DNA of 59,268 nucleotides. Origin: Candidatus Omnitrophota bacterium. Its GTDB lineage: Bacteria > Omnitrophota > Gorgyraeia > Gygaellales > Profunditerraquicolaceae. The notes beneath the pieces were generated by a model. That model made no database searches and was not told the origin of the DNA. It saw nothing but the letters and a program-made list of their open reading frames with translations. The stretch spans positions 1-59,268 of the forward strand of contig JAQTQG010000007.1 of the NCBI GenBank assembly GCA_028712375.1. The letters run 5' to 3'. A program made the translations under genes and the position numbers. Shown in pieces: positions 1 to 9,438 of this stretch; positions within the stretch are counted from its first letter, which is position 1, and every line of letters begins with the position of its first letter.

Positions 1-13
1 GCGAAGTGAACGC
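1..13. repeat. Partial Family A palindrome (GCGAAGTGAACGC), cut by window start
   Basis: Matches the core of the copy at 5319-5342 (GAACGAAGTGAACG). Confidence 0.35.
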
Positions 14-34
14 ATAAGGCGAATTCTTTACTGG

Positions 35-1489
35 TTATTTATTAAATACTTCTTTTAAGATGGTACAAGCGATATTCTCTGCCAACAGGCGGTTGCCTTT
101 CTCTGTGCAGTGGCCGAAGTCTCCGGCAAACATATCACGGAAATACTCTTTATAGCCGGATTTCTGTAACGCCTCTTTAAAGATCTTTTCGTTGTCGACA
201 AAGATAACTCCTTTATCATCAGGGAAAATCTTCTTCAGCGGTTCTACGCTGCGCACCGGGTACTGCACACAAACCAGTTTTATCTTCTGCCGGGATAGAA
301 TTTCCTTTAACCTGCGGTAGTTATGCACAATAATTGGATGATAATAATTCAGCCTTAATGCATTTGCCTTTCTGGCATACTCTTTTGCCAATTCCGGTTT
401 TCCTATTTGCTCATAAAAAGACAGCAGGGCTCCATAAACGTATGCGTTTTCAGGATTACGTTCCAAGGCTCGTTTAAATAAAACTTCCGCTTGAGTATTT
501 TTATCTTGATTCTTATAAGACCATCCCAACACAAGGCAAGCAGTAGTATTGCCGGGATTAAGCTCCAAAGCTTTTCCGAATGCTTCTTCGGCCTGAAAAT
601 ATTTTCCTTGGCTGCGATACAACCACCCTAACTCGGTATAAACATTGTCATTTTTAGGGTTTAGCTCGGCTGCTTTCTTAAGCGCAATTTCAGCTAATGA
701 ATACTTCTGTTGATCGCGGTAAAGCCAGCCCAATCCGGCGTAAGCACTATCATTTTGCGGGTTAAGTTCCAAAGCTCGTTTAAATAAAATTTCCGCCTGG
801 ATAAATTTTCCCTCATTCCGGTAAAGCCAGCCCAACCCGGCGTAAGCATTATCATTTTGCGGGTTATGCTTAATAAAATCCTTAAGCAGCTTTTCAGCAG
901 GAATAAACTCCATGCTATATTTTTCGTACTTAGTTCCCGCCGGATTATTCCGGCAGCATAATCCGGCCTCCCGGGCCTTATTCATGATGTGCAGCCAGAG
1001 AAGCCTGGCTAATTTATAGGTTTGCAGGGATTTTAAAAATGGCGGATGTTTCGAATCAATGCTTGTTTCAAGAGGAATATAATCCCCCCGGTCATTAATC
1101 CCCATCATTGCTACCACCATATCCGGATGATATTGCGCAAGATAAGATTCCAGGTTGTTTAAAATAGTCGGGGTATTTGTGCCCCGCAACCCCTTATCAA
1201 TCACGCTGAAATGTATGCCGATGTTACGTTGGTTTAATATTTCTTCCAGGAAAGGAGGATACTGGTTTTGGGTAGTGGATTCTCCCAGGCAGAGGATACG
1301 ATAGGCGCCCTTCTGCTTGATGGATTGGTAGTTACGGTGCTCCTGTATAGACAAAATGATAAACCCGCCCAATCTCAGGCTGGACTCCAGGAGAATGAAA
1401 AAAAACAATATTCCGAATGTAACCAGCAATAACCTTTGTTTAAAAAATGCCCCCGGCACTAAAACTTTTTTATTAGGCATAAGACGCAC
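35..1489 (-). CDS. SGNH/GDSL-type hydrolase with a TPR array inserted in the catalytic domain
   Basis: LCLGES (block I), MMGINDRG (block III) and DFGHCTEKG (block V) flank about four 34-aa TPR units. The start may be the ATG near 1480. Confidence 0.8.
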   Translation of the reverse strand: MRLMPNKKVLVPGAFFKQRLLLVTFGILFFFILLESSLRLGGFIILSIQEHRNYQSIKQKGAYRILCLGESTTQNQYPPFLEEILNQRNIGIHFSVIDKGLRGTNTPTILNNLESYLAQYHPDMVVAMMGINDRGDYIPLETSIDSKHPPFLKSLQTYKLARLLWLHIMNKAREAGLCCRNNPAGTKYEKYSMEFIPAEKLLKDFIKHNPQNDNAYAGLGWLYRNEGKFIQAEILFKRALELNPQNDSAYAGLGWLYRDQQKYSLAEIALKKAAELNPKNDNVYTELGWLYRSQGKYFQAEEAFGKALELNPGNTTACLVLGWSYKNQDKNTQAEVLFKRALERNPENAYVYGALLSFYEQIGKPELAKEYARKANALRLNYYHPIIVHNYRRLKEILSRQKIKLVCVQYPVRSVEPLKKIFPDDKGVIFVDNEKIFKEALQKSGYKEYFRDMFAGDFGHCTEKGNRLLAENIACTILKEVFNK

Positions 1490-1516
1490 TATGTTTTTTA
1501 TAATTTAATTCTTATT

Positions 1517-2902
1517 CTAACCCATCCGCTGTTCTTCTTTTAATATTTTATCGCGGTCCGCATTTGCGTGTTGATGAGCGACTCCTTGCACAGCAAGTTG
1601 TTTCATTAAGCACTGATAACGCCTCCGGCGTATCGCAGGCGTATTCGCGGCAGATTCCCAGGTGTCCTGCGCTTTATTAAGTGCATAAATGCCATATCTC
1701 TCTGGATGTAAAGCCAAATCATTACCACCAACAAAACAATGCGGGCAAACTGAAATATTCGTCACATACTTTCCTACTCGCGCAGTAAACTCAGAGGTCA
1801 GCTTAAAATCTTCTTCGGTTTCTTCCGGATAACCAATAATAAAATCGATAGTCACTAAAACACCTGCCCGGTACATAACCTCAAGCATTCTTTCGGCCTG
1901 CGCAGCAGTATAAGGCCTTTTCATGCTTTTTAAAATACGGTCGGAGCCGGATTGCACCCCTATGCCCCAAGAATTAAAACCTGCGCGTTTTAACTTAAGC
2001 ATTACTTCTTCTTGCAGCATTAACGGGTTAACTTGTCCAAAGCCGCTAAATTCCTCAATATGAATATTTTCTCCGATAATAAGATCGCACAATCTAAGCA
2101 GCTGAGGCATATTGGCATTCATGGCATGATCGCAGGATTGAAACTTTTTCATAAAAGGATACCGGGAAAAACAATGCCGCATTTCTTCAAAAATATTCTC
2201 CGGGCTACGGTATCTAAAATTCCGCCATACCGAACGCCGTGTACAGAAAGAACAATTCCAAGTACACCCTCTGCCCAGCAGGATAGGATACGCTGACAAA
2301 AGATACTTATTAAAATCAAAATGCGCATAGTCAGGAAAAGGCAACAAATCTAAATCCCCGATTTCCTCCCTCCAGCCGCCATCAACTATTTCCCCGTCTA
2401 TTCTCCGGAAGCAACCTGCGATCGCCCGTTTAGAATTTTCTGACTCAACGATTTCCGATAAAGTGGCCTCACCTTCGCCATATACAATATAATCTACACC
2501 ATCTCCAATAACATAACTAAGCGAAGATCCCATATATGAACACCATGGTCCGCCGAATACTACTTTTATGTCTTTATTTCTAGCCTTGACCATTTGTGCA
2601 ATCTGCAGGGAAAAATACAATTGCGAATGCCAAACAGAAAACCCAACAACATCCGGGGCAAAATCTAATATCTGCTGAACCCAGGCCTCTACAATATGTT
2701 TGTTTTTATTAAAAAGCCGCTCCTGATTCCCAAGATCACACCAAATATCGGTATCACAATCATCCGATACCGGTATTTCTACATTAAAATCATGCAGATA
2801 AACTTCATGACCGCGTTTTTTTAAATACGCCGACAAATAAGCAATATCAATGGGGGGAAGATTACTGAAACGCACCGGAAAGATAAACAAGCCTACTCTC
2901 AT
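1517..2902 (-). CDS. B12-binding-domain radical SAM protein
   Basis: N-terminal cobalamin-binding-like domain; radical SAM CTWNCSFC motif. Confidence 0.9.
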   Translation of the reverse strand: MRVGLFIFPVRFSNLPPIDIAYLSAYLKKRGHEVYLHDFNVEIPVSDDCDTDIWCDLGNQERLFNKNKHIVEAWVQQILDFAPDVVGFSVWHSQLYFSLQIAQMVKARNKDIKVVFGGPWCSYMGSSLSYVIGDGVDYIVYGEGEATLSEIVESENSKRAIAGCFRRIDGEIVDGGWREEIGDLDLLPFPDYAHFDFNKYLLSAYPILLGRGCTWNCSFCTRRSVWRNFRYRSPENIFEEMRHCFSRYPFMKKFQSCDHAMNANMPQLLRLCDLIIGENIHIEEFSGFGQVNPLMLQEEVMLKLKRAGFNSWGIGVQSGSDRILKSMKRPYTAAQAERMLEVMYRAGVLVTIDFIIGYPEETEEDFKLTSEFTARVGKYVTNISVCPHCFVGGNDLALHPERYGIYALNKAQDTWESAANTPAIRRRRYQCLMKQLAVQGVAHQHANADRDKILKEEQRMG

Positions 2903-2908
2903 ATCAAC

Positions 2909-2937
2909 ATATTACAACGCCACCCACAGGCTGTCAA
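2909..2937 (-). promoter_or_regulatory. Sigma70-type promoter, predicted leaderless
   Basis: TTGACA-N17-TAATAT, with -10 ending 6 nt before the ATG at 2902; no Shine-Dalgarno. Confidence 0.65.
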
Positions 2938-3181
2938 AGGCTTTACTGTTTGGCATACACAACCGGGGCTGCCTGCGCACTTATCCATAGCACAGGTATA
3001 AAACAATGAACTCTATCGGCTGGAAAGCAGCCAAATTATAAATATTCAGTTTGAGCATATGAAAGCAAGCGGCTTATAGAACAAACAAAGCGGGTAAGCA
3101 TAAGTTGCTGCGCGAATTAATCCCTGGGGTTACAGCCTGGCTCAGGATAAAGTGTCAAGTATCGGGAAAACCCACGCGCAT

Positions 3182-3211
3182 AAAAAAATAAGCGGCATTT
3201 TCTTGCCACTT
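3182..3211 (-). terminator. Intrinsic terminator after tRNA-Phe
   Basis: AAGTGGCA-AGAAAA-TGCCGCTT followed by ATTTTTTT on the minus strand. Confidence 0.8.
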
Positions 3212-3223
3212 ACATATAAAAAA

Positions 3224-3295
3224 TGCCGAGAGAGGGAATCGGACCCCCCACGCCGGCCTTTTCAGGGCCGCGCTCTACCACTGAGCTATCTCGGC
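3224..3295 (-). tRNA. tRNA-Phe(GAA), CCA not encoded
   Basis: Full cloverleaf read by hand: acceptor GCCGAGA/TCTCGGC, D stem GCTC/GAGC, anticodon loop CTGAAAA, T arm GGGGG-TCCGATT-CCCTC. Confidence 0.93.
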
Positions 3296-3375
3296 TAAAA
3301 TCATCCAATCTTTTGATATATTGTACACAAATTCCTTAAAAAGAAAAGAGAAAAAACAGGTTCCAGCGCATATTC

Positions 3376-3480
3376 TTACCTGCGCGCTTTCCTTATAAAA
3401 ACCCGGGTAAAACAAAAAACAGCCAAACCGATAATTACCCCCCAGGAAAAAACCAGGAACATCCAACCGGTTAATTTCAT
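3376..3480 (-). CDS. MetS-like small subunit of NSS-family transporter (34 aa)
   Basis: MKLTGWMFLVFSWGVIIGLAVFCFTRVFIRKARR; its ATG overlaps the transporter stop (ATGA); upstream GGAGG; single TM. Missed by the ORF track because of length. Confidence 0.85.
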   Translation of the reverse strand: MKLTGWMFLVFSWGVIIGLAVFCFTRVFIRKARR

Positions 3481-5045
3481 TTTACCTCCATGCGGCCGGC
3501 TGGCCTGCGTTTCCAGGCAATCTTAACGAGAATTACCAAAATCAGAAAAACCAGCAATAAGCCCAAACGGGTAGCAAAAATAAACGGCTTATCTTGAGCT
3601 GAAACATTCTTCATCATAATTATCGGCAGCCATTCCTGCACAAACCACATCCCCAGAATAATGAATAAAAACAACGGAGTAATGTATTTAATAATAAATT
3701 TATAAACTTTGGGAATGGTCATCTCCGCGCCTTTATGTATCTCTTCCCAGGCCCGATTCATGCCGAAAACCCAAACAAAAAGCACCGTCTCAATCGTAGC
3801 AAAAACAACCAGAAAAAAAGTGCCGCCCCAAAAATCCAATTCATCAACTACCCCCCGGCTTAAGAAGAATACCGCCGGCTGGCATAAAATAAAAGAAGTT
3901 ATCCCGAAAATTTTAACCGCGCGTTTCCTTTTAATATTAAATTCGTCTTCTAAAAATGCCACTGCCGGTTGGGCTAAAGAAACCGAGGAAGTTATCCCGG
4001 CTAAGAATAAAAAAAAGAACCATAAAAACCCAAAAAGCTGCGGGGCGGGCAATTTATTCAGAACCAGGGGCATAGTTACAAAACCTAAATTAAAAACTCC
4101 GGACTGGGCAATGGATTTAATATCTGCGGGGCCGAAAAATACAAATGCCGCCGGAATAATAATACTTGCTCCCAGGATAACTTCCGCTATTTCATTAGTA
4201 GTTGCTGCGGTTAAACCGGAAAGTACCACATCATCGGCTTTTTTCAGATAACTGGCATAAGTAAGGATTACACCAATTCCCACGCTAAGGGTGAAAAATG
4301 TTTGTCCGGCCGCCTCCAGCCATACTTTAGCCGACCTAAGCGCGGAAAAATCCGGATTCCATAAAAAACCAAACCCCGCCGAAATGTTCCAATCCGGATG
4401 ATTTAAATCCGGGGCCCCCAATGTTAATACTCTGGCCATCAAAATAAGCCCAAAAATAAACAAAGCCGGCATCGCCCATCTGCAAAACTTTTCAATCCCG
4501 CCTTTAATCCCATAATAAATTACCCAGATATTCAACAAAAAAGTAACCAGAAAAAAAACATAGGCGGTAGATATGCCGCTAAAATATTGGTTTTTTTCTA
4601 TTCCCTGAAAACCGGCCAAAAAACTGCGCAGGGAATTTTGGTCCAGGAAGGTTGTATATTTACCGGTTAAAGCAAAAAAACTATAAGCTAGTGTCCAGGA
4701 TTCGATAAAGGTATAATAGATAAAAATAACCAGCGGGCCGAATATTCCGATTACTCCGAAATATTTAATAAAACGGTTCTTCTGCAGGAGGCTGTGGAAT
4801 ATTCCGGGGGCAGTGCCATGCTCAAAACCGCCTCCGTAACGGCCCAGAGTCCATTCGATCCATATTAACGGTATTCCTACAAGCAAAAGGGCAACAAAAT
4901 AGGGGATCATAAATGCTCCCCCTCCGTTTGCCGCAGCCTTGGCCGGAAAACGCAAAAAATTCCCTAAACCAATGGCTGAACCTGCCACCGCCATAATAAT
5001 TCCCAGGCGCGAGCCCCAGCTGTCCCTTTTTCTTTTTTGCCCCAT
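3477..5045 (-). CDS. Sodium-dependent neurotransmitter:sodium symporter (NSS/SNF) family transporter
   Basis: GSAIGLGNFLRFPAKAAANGGGAFMIPYF is the characteristic NSS N-terminus; about 12 TM helices. Confidence 0.92.
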   Translation of the reverse strand: MGQKRKRDSWGSRLGIIMAVAGSAIGLGNFLRFPAKAAANGGGAFMIPYFVALLLVGIPLIWIEWTLGRYGGGFEHGTAPGIFHSLLQKNRFIKYFGVIGIFGPLVIFIYYTFIESWTLAYSFFALTGKYTTFLDQNSLRSFLAGFQGIEKNQYFSGISTAYVFFLVTFLLNIWVIYYGIKGGIEKFCRWAMPALFIFGLILMARVLTLGAPDLNHPDWNISAGFGFLWNPDFSALRSAKVWLEAAGQTFFTLSVGIGVILTYASYLKKADDVVLSGLTAATTNEIAEVILGASIIIPAAFVFFGPADIKSIAQSGVFNLGFVTMPLVLNKLPAPQLFGFLWFFFLFLAGITSSVSLAQPAVAFLEDEFNIKRKRAVKIFGITSFILCQPAVFFLSRGVVDELDFWGGTFFLVVFATIETVLFVWVFGMNRAWEEIHKGAEMTIPKVYKFIIKYITPLFLFIILGMWFVQEWLPIIMMKNVSAQDKPFIFATRLGLLLVFLILVILVKIAWKRRPAGRMEVK

Positions 5046-5052
5046 AATTTTA

Positions 5053-5286
5053 CTACATTGATTTAAGCGCTTCCTGGATTAACGGCAAGACACCTTCGGC
5101 TTCTTCTTTTACCAAACGCCCGAGCTTGGCAAAAGCATATTCACCATTTCTATCTTTAACTTCCCTAACAATTTGAATTTTTTTAGGGCCATTATTATAA
5201 GAATACACGCTCACTACAATCTTACCGGAATCATTTTCCCAGAACCGTGTAAACACCTGCGTATCTAAACTGCTGTCGTATGGCAT
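5053..5286 (-). CDS. Hypothetical protein, 77 aa
   Basis: ORF with AAAAGGAGG Shine-Dalgarno. Confidence 0.65.
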   Translation of the reverse strand: MPYDSSLDTQVFTRFWENDSGKIVVSVYSYNNGPKKIQIVREVKDRNGEYAFAKLGRLVKEEAEGVLPLIQEALKSM

Positions 5287-5318
5287 TATTTCCTCCTTTT
5301 AAGTTTCATACAGAAAAA

Positions 5319-5342
5319 TCCCCGCGAACGAAGTGAACGGGA
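5319..5342. repeat. Family A hairpin (CCCGCGAACGAAGTGAACGGG)
   Basis: Palindromic stem with GA...GA and a GAA triloop, intergenic. Confidence 0.5.
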
Positions 5343-5349
5343 ACCCATC

Positions 5350-5658
5350 CTAAAACTTTTTTCCGTGCCGATAAGGCCGGGTCTTGTTATATTCAATTTT
5401 CTTCAATAGCGCTTTCTGTAAATCGATCTTCCGCGAACCGCAATAGTCAAAGATACGAATACAACAATCTGCCAGTTCTTCCGCCAATGCGTCTTCTGTG
5501 CCATGGTTACGCATTGCCTCCAAAGCTTCAGATAACTCCGAATGCATCAGGGCAATTAACTCTCCGTCATTACGCGTGTCATCCCACCACCCCTTACTTT
5601 TAGCAACCCGATGGCACTCTTTAATTAAATCTTTAATTACTGGTTTTTTCTTTAGCAT
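5350..5658 (-). CDS. MazG-like nucleotide pyrophosphohydrolase
   Basis: MHSELSEALEAMR...EELADCCIRIFDYCG matches the MazG-like helical ExxE/ExxD pattern. Confidence 0.8.
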   Translation of the reverse strand: MLKKKPVIKDLIKECHRVAKSKGWWDDTRNDGELIALMHSELSEALEAMRNHGTEDALAEELADCCIRIFDYCGSRKIDLQKALLKKIEYNKTRPYRHGKKF

Positions 5659-6097
5659 TAATCATATTCTCCTTAGAACCGGGGTTGGTTAATCCGGATA
5701 AACCGGAAAAAATCCTGCTAGCAATTTCTTCTTTCGCATAGGTGCTCGGGCTGGATACCTCAACTAATGTTTCACCTCCGGACTCCGTAAAAAATATCCC
5801 TACCGGAGTAGTATCATCCAATGAAAAATAAGTAGCAATTAATCTTTCTTCGGCATCCTGCGCGTAAATATACGATTCTTTGTCTTTTTGATTTAAGATT
5901 TCTTTGACTTTCGAATAACACCGGTCATAATCCAAAGCAAAGGATTTCTTCAGCGCATCTTTACGGTTGTCCTCTAAAACCTGCGTAGATACACCGGCGA
6001 AGCCTTTACCCATTTCCTTGATTCTGGCACAACCTAAACCAACAACCGATATTAAACAATAAATGACAACCGGTAAAATCTGATTCCGATATTTCAT
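5633..6097 (-). CDS. Putative lipoprotein of unknown function
   Basis: Signal peptide and lipobox (VVGLGC); start at M11 of the ORF with a good Shine-Dalgarno; overlaps the downstream MazG-like gene. Confidence 0.7.
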   Translation of the reverse strand: MKYRNQILPVVIYCLISVVGLGCARIKEMGKGFAGVSTQVLEDNRKDALKKSFALDYDRCYSKVKEILNQKDKESYIYAQDAEERLIATYFSLDDTTPVGIFFTESGGETLVEVSSPSTYAKEEIASRIFSGLSGLTNPGSKENMINAKEKTSN

Positions 6098-6136
6098 TAT
6101 CCAATTCCTCCTTTTACCAACAAACAACTCAATCAG

Positions 6137-8197
6137 CTATTCATTCACCAGCTGCTTGATCTGATCTAAATGCTTACGCGCTTCTGCTTCTCCGCGCCTG
6201 GCAAATTCATCCGCCCTATGTAATTCCAGCCAGAATAATCCGGTGGTATCCGGATGCAAAACAACATCCGCTAATTCACCTTCACGCCGTGCTACCTCAG
6301 ACTGTAAAACTTCAACGCTGCTAAAAATAATATTTACAATATTCAAGTTGAAAATACTCTTCAGACGGCTAAAAAATCCAATCCGCTTAGGTTTATGGTC
6401 TTGCGCTATCAATCCGGACGGAGCTGCGTCTTTAAGTTTCTTTATTTGTTTTAGAATATCATCCCGGGAAGGAGTAACGTTAACCGCAATAATCTTCCTG
6501 ACCCCCATTTGCATCAAAGGTTCGGTAGGCAAAGGATAGGTTACCCCGCCATCAAAGAGCATTTCTTCTTTTCCCGCATCTTGCGGGATCCCGTTTTCAT
6601 TTAATACCACCTTACGGGAAAATTTAAACGGCGCAAATACGCCCGGCATAGAACAACTAGCCATTATAGCATCAACTAACGGCCCTTTATCTAAAATTTT
6701 CGGTTCTTTCTTATGCACATCGCTGGCGATAATCTTTAAAGGCAGCTTAACATCATAAAAAGTTTTATCCCCTAAATGTTTTTTCAAAAACCGGTATAAT
6801 TTATTGCCTTTAATAAAACCCAGGCGCGGCCAAGTTATATCAATCAACCCCCAAATATGCTTGGGCTCTTTGAATTCCCGGGTAATCTCCAAAATCTCCG
6901 CGCTGCTTTTACCAATCGCCCAGAGGCTGGCGATCAAGGAACCAATGCTGGAACCCACAATAACATCAATCGGGATATTCTCTTCCTCCACAACCTTTAA
7001 TACTCCCACATGGCAGAACCCGTAACCGAACCCTACGCCTAAAACTAAACCCACTAAACAATCCCCGAGCTGGCGCGCAATACGCCTGACCGCTTTAGAA
7101 TACTCGCAATCCGGCGCATCAATAATTAAACGAGAGGGAGAATCAAACTCAATCTTAGGGATCGTGGCAAAAACATCCTGGCCCAAAATCTCCAACTGAT
7201 CACTATGGCCGATCTTGGATAATTTATATTCATTAATAATTGTTTTTATCTTAGCCGGATCAAAATTAAAATCTGCCTTTAAGCGGTTAGTCAAATTATT
7301 GGTCCGCTTTAAATCACAGGGATCCGGGCTGGTCAAAATATGGATAAGATCGCTTTGATTGAGCATGCTGATAATCGAACGATCCATCGCCGCCGGAAGG
7401 TCTAAAACAATATAATGATAATCATTAACTAAAATACTTAATATTTCAATCAGCCGCTTAAGGCAAAAATCATTGCCCTCTTCATAATAAAAACAGAACA
7501 AATCGATGCCAAAGCTGCTTTTAAGGATAAAATCCGCGGGCAAAGCGTAGATGTCGGCAGCGCTGGATAAATCGAATATCGGAGGCTGTTGAATATTTAA
7601 TTTCTGGGGCAGGGTATGTATTTTGTCTTTGGATAAGATATCTAAAATAATTACCGATTTATGCGTTTCGCGGTTAAGGCTCAATGCCAGATTCAACGCA
7701 TAAATGGTTTTTCCCGCCTGGGCATAGGAGCTAAAAACTGAGATTACCGTGCTTTCAAATATTTTTTTCTGATGTACATCTTTACGTTTAAGCCTGCGGC
7801 TTAAAGAGCGGCTTAAATCGATAGCCAAATGAGGGATACTCTGTAATACAGAATTAAAATCATCTTTCTGAATTACCAGGATAGCGCAATCATTGATTGC
7901 TTCACTGCTCACTGAGTGTGTTTCATCAGTCAATAAGGATATAATGCCAAAATATTTACCACGGTGTAAATATTCCAGGATCAGGCGGTTGCCGGTTTTG
8001 TCTTTAGTATAAATTTGTACTCTGCCGGAAAGAATACAGTAAAAAGCGCTGGGGGCAGAACCTTCTTCGTAAATTACCTGTCCTTTGCGATACTCAATGA
8101 TTTGGCTTTTGGCATCAATAATCGACAGTTCTTTTTTGCTTAAACCTGCAAAAAACGGCAAACCCTTGATAATAAATTCTTTATCTTTAGGATCCAT
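6137..8197 (-). CDS. Three-domain protein: cyclic-nucleotide-binding domain, MinD/ParA-like P-loop, patatin-like phospholipase
   Basis: cNMP-binding N-terminus (KGQVIYEEGSAPSAFYCILSGRVQIY); AQAGKT P-loop in the middle; GSSIG nucleophile elbow and DGG dyad in the C-terminal patatin domain. Confidence 0.85.
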   Translation of the reverse strand: MDPKDKEFIIKGLPFFAGLSKKELSIIDAKSQIIEYRKGQVIYEEGSAPSAFYCILSGRVQIYTKDKTGNRLILEYLHRGKYFGIISLLTDETHSVSSEAINDCAILVIQKDDFNSVLQSIPHLAIDLSRSLSRRLKRKDVHQKKIFESTVISVFSSYAQAGKTIYALNLALSLNRETHKSVIILDILSKDKIHTLPQKLNIQQPPIFDLSSAADIYALPADFILKSSFGIDLFCFYYEEGNDFCLKRLIEILSILVNDYHYIVLDLPAAMDRSIISMLNQSDLIHILTSPDPCDLKRTNNLTNRLKADFNFDPAKIKTIINEYKLSKIGHSDQLEILGQDVFATIPKIEFDSPSRLIIDAPDCEYSKAVRRIARQLGDCLVGLVLGVGFGYGFCHVGVLKVVEEENIPIDVIVGSSIGSLIASLWAIGKSSAEILEITREFKEPKHIWGLIDITWPRLGFIKGNKLYRFLKKHLGDKTFYDVKLPLKIIASDVHKKEPKILDKGPLVDAIMASCSMPGVFAPFKFSRKVVLNENGIPQDAGKEEMLFDGGVTYPLPTEPLMQMGVRKIIAVNVTPSRDDILKQIKKLKDAAPSGLIAQDHKPKRIGFFSRLKSIFNLNIVNIIFSSVEVLQSEVARREGELADVVLHPDTTGLFWLELHRADEFARRGEAEARKHLDQIKQLVNE

Positions 8198-9414
8198 TAA
8201 ATTTCACCTTTTTTAATCACTTCCGCCAGCTGCATTGCGCTTTGTTTGACCGAACGCTTCTGGTTCTGATAATCTATATGTACCAGGCCAAAACGCGGAG
8301 AAAAGCCCTTATCCCACTCAAAGTTATCAATCAATGACCAATAAATATAGCCTAAAACTTCAACCCCCCCGGCAATCGCCCGGTGCAATTGCAGCAAATG
8401 CCGGTAAATATAATCCCACCTTAAATTATCATCCTCCGTGCAAATACCGTTTTCCGTAATCAAAACCGGAAGCTTATATTTCTTCAGCGCCATCAAAAGT
8501 TTAAATAATCCTTCAGGATAGATATCCCATCCCAGGGAATTTTTAGGCAAAGGATGATGATTAAACTGGCAGGTCTGGGATAACAAGCCCCTGATCCCCC
8601 AATTATTTACATCTACCAAGTTCCGGCTGTAGTAATTGACCCCGATATAATCCAATGTTTTCCTGTGCAGGATTTTTTCAATAAAATAAAAATTATATAA
8701 TTTATCCCGTAAACATGCGGCCAGTTTATTCTTTAATGTCGGCTGGCAGATTTCAAAAGCCTGTAAATTAGCAGCAATGCCGACCATGGGTTTGGTAAGA
8801 TTTTTTTGCCGGTAGATTCCATGTATAATCCGGTAGGCTTTGATATGCGTTCCGGCTAAATTCAAGGTAACTTTAATAGTCTTAAATAAAGAATGTTCCT
8901 TAGGTGGCCAAACACCTAAAAAATAAGAGTGCGAAGAATAAACCAGCGGCTCATTAATCGTTATCCAGAATTTTACCTGGCCGGCTAATTCTCTGACCAT
9001 TCTATCCACAAAACGTAAGAAATATTTTTGCTGCTTGAATTTAGTCCAGCCGCCTTTACGGCTGAACCAAACAGGGTTAGTGAAATGATGCAAAGTGACC
9101 ACCGGTTCCAACCCCTTGCTTCTTAAATCCGCAACAACTTTACGGTAATGTTCTATTTCCGAGGCCTGAAAATTACCTTCCTGAGGTTCAATCCGGCTCC
9201 ACTCTATGGAAAAACGGTGGCAATTGTGATTAAGCTGCCGGGCAATTGTAAAATCTTCCGGGTAGAGCTCATAATGCTTACAGGCTGAATTAGAAGCTTC
9301 TTTTAAAAGATGCTCCTGTTCAGCCTGCCACCAATCGTTATAAATATTCTGGCCTTCCACCTGATGGGCTGCAGTTGCTGCCCCCCAAAGAAAGGCTTGC
9401 GGGAATTTATTCAT
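8197..9414 (-). CDS. GH1 family beta-glucosidase-like protein
   Basis: WGAATAAHQVEG, TINEP and ITENG GH1 motifs. Confidence 0.93.
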   Translation of the reverse strand: MNKFPQAFLWGAATAAHQVEGQNIYNDWWQAEQEHLLKEASNSACKHYELYPEDFTIARQLNHNCHRFSIEWSRIEPQEGNFQASEIEHYRKVVADLRSKGLEPVVTLHHFTNPVWFSRKGGWTKFKQQKYFLRFVDRMVRELAGQVKFWITINEPLVYSSHSYFLGVWPPKEHSLFKTIKVTLNLAGTHIKAYRIIHGIYRQKNLTKPMVGIAANLQAFEICQPTLKNKLAACLRDKLYNFYFIEKILHRKTLDYIGVNYYSRNLVDVNNWGIRGLLSQTCQFNHHPLPKNSLGWDIYPEGLFKLLMALKKYKLPVLITENGICTEDDNLRWDYIYRHLLQLHRAIAGGVEVLGYIYWSLIDNFEWDKGFSPRFGLVHIDYQNQKRSVKQSAMQLAEVIKKGEI

Positions 9415-9438
9415 ATGGAATTATTATAGCACCGGAAA

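Noticed and set aside
1487-1502. TATAAA 7 nt before a GTG start as another leaderless promoter
   Set aside because: The upstream gene ends only 17 nt away, so co-transcription is more likely, and the real start is probably the ATG near 1480.
3020-3060. GGAAAGCAGCCAA resembles the SRP RNA domain IV motif
   Set aside because: The opposing GTCAGG strand of the symmetric loop is absent; it is a simple hairpin.
3275-3466. 63-aa ORF in the ORF track
   Set aside because: It overlaps the tRNA-Phe gene and is in a different frame from the supported 34-aa MetS-like ORF.
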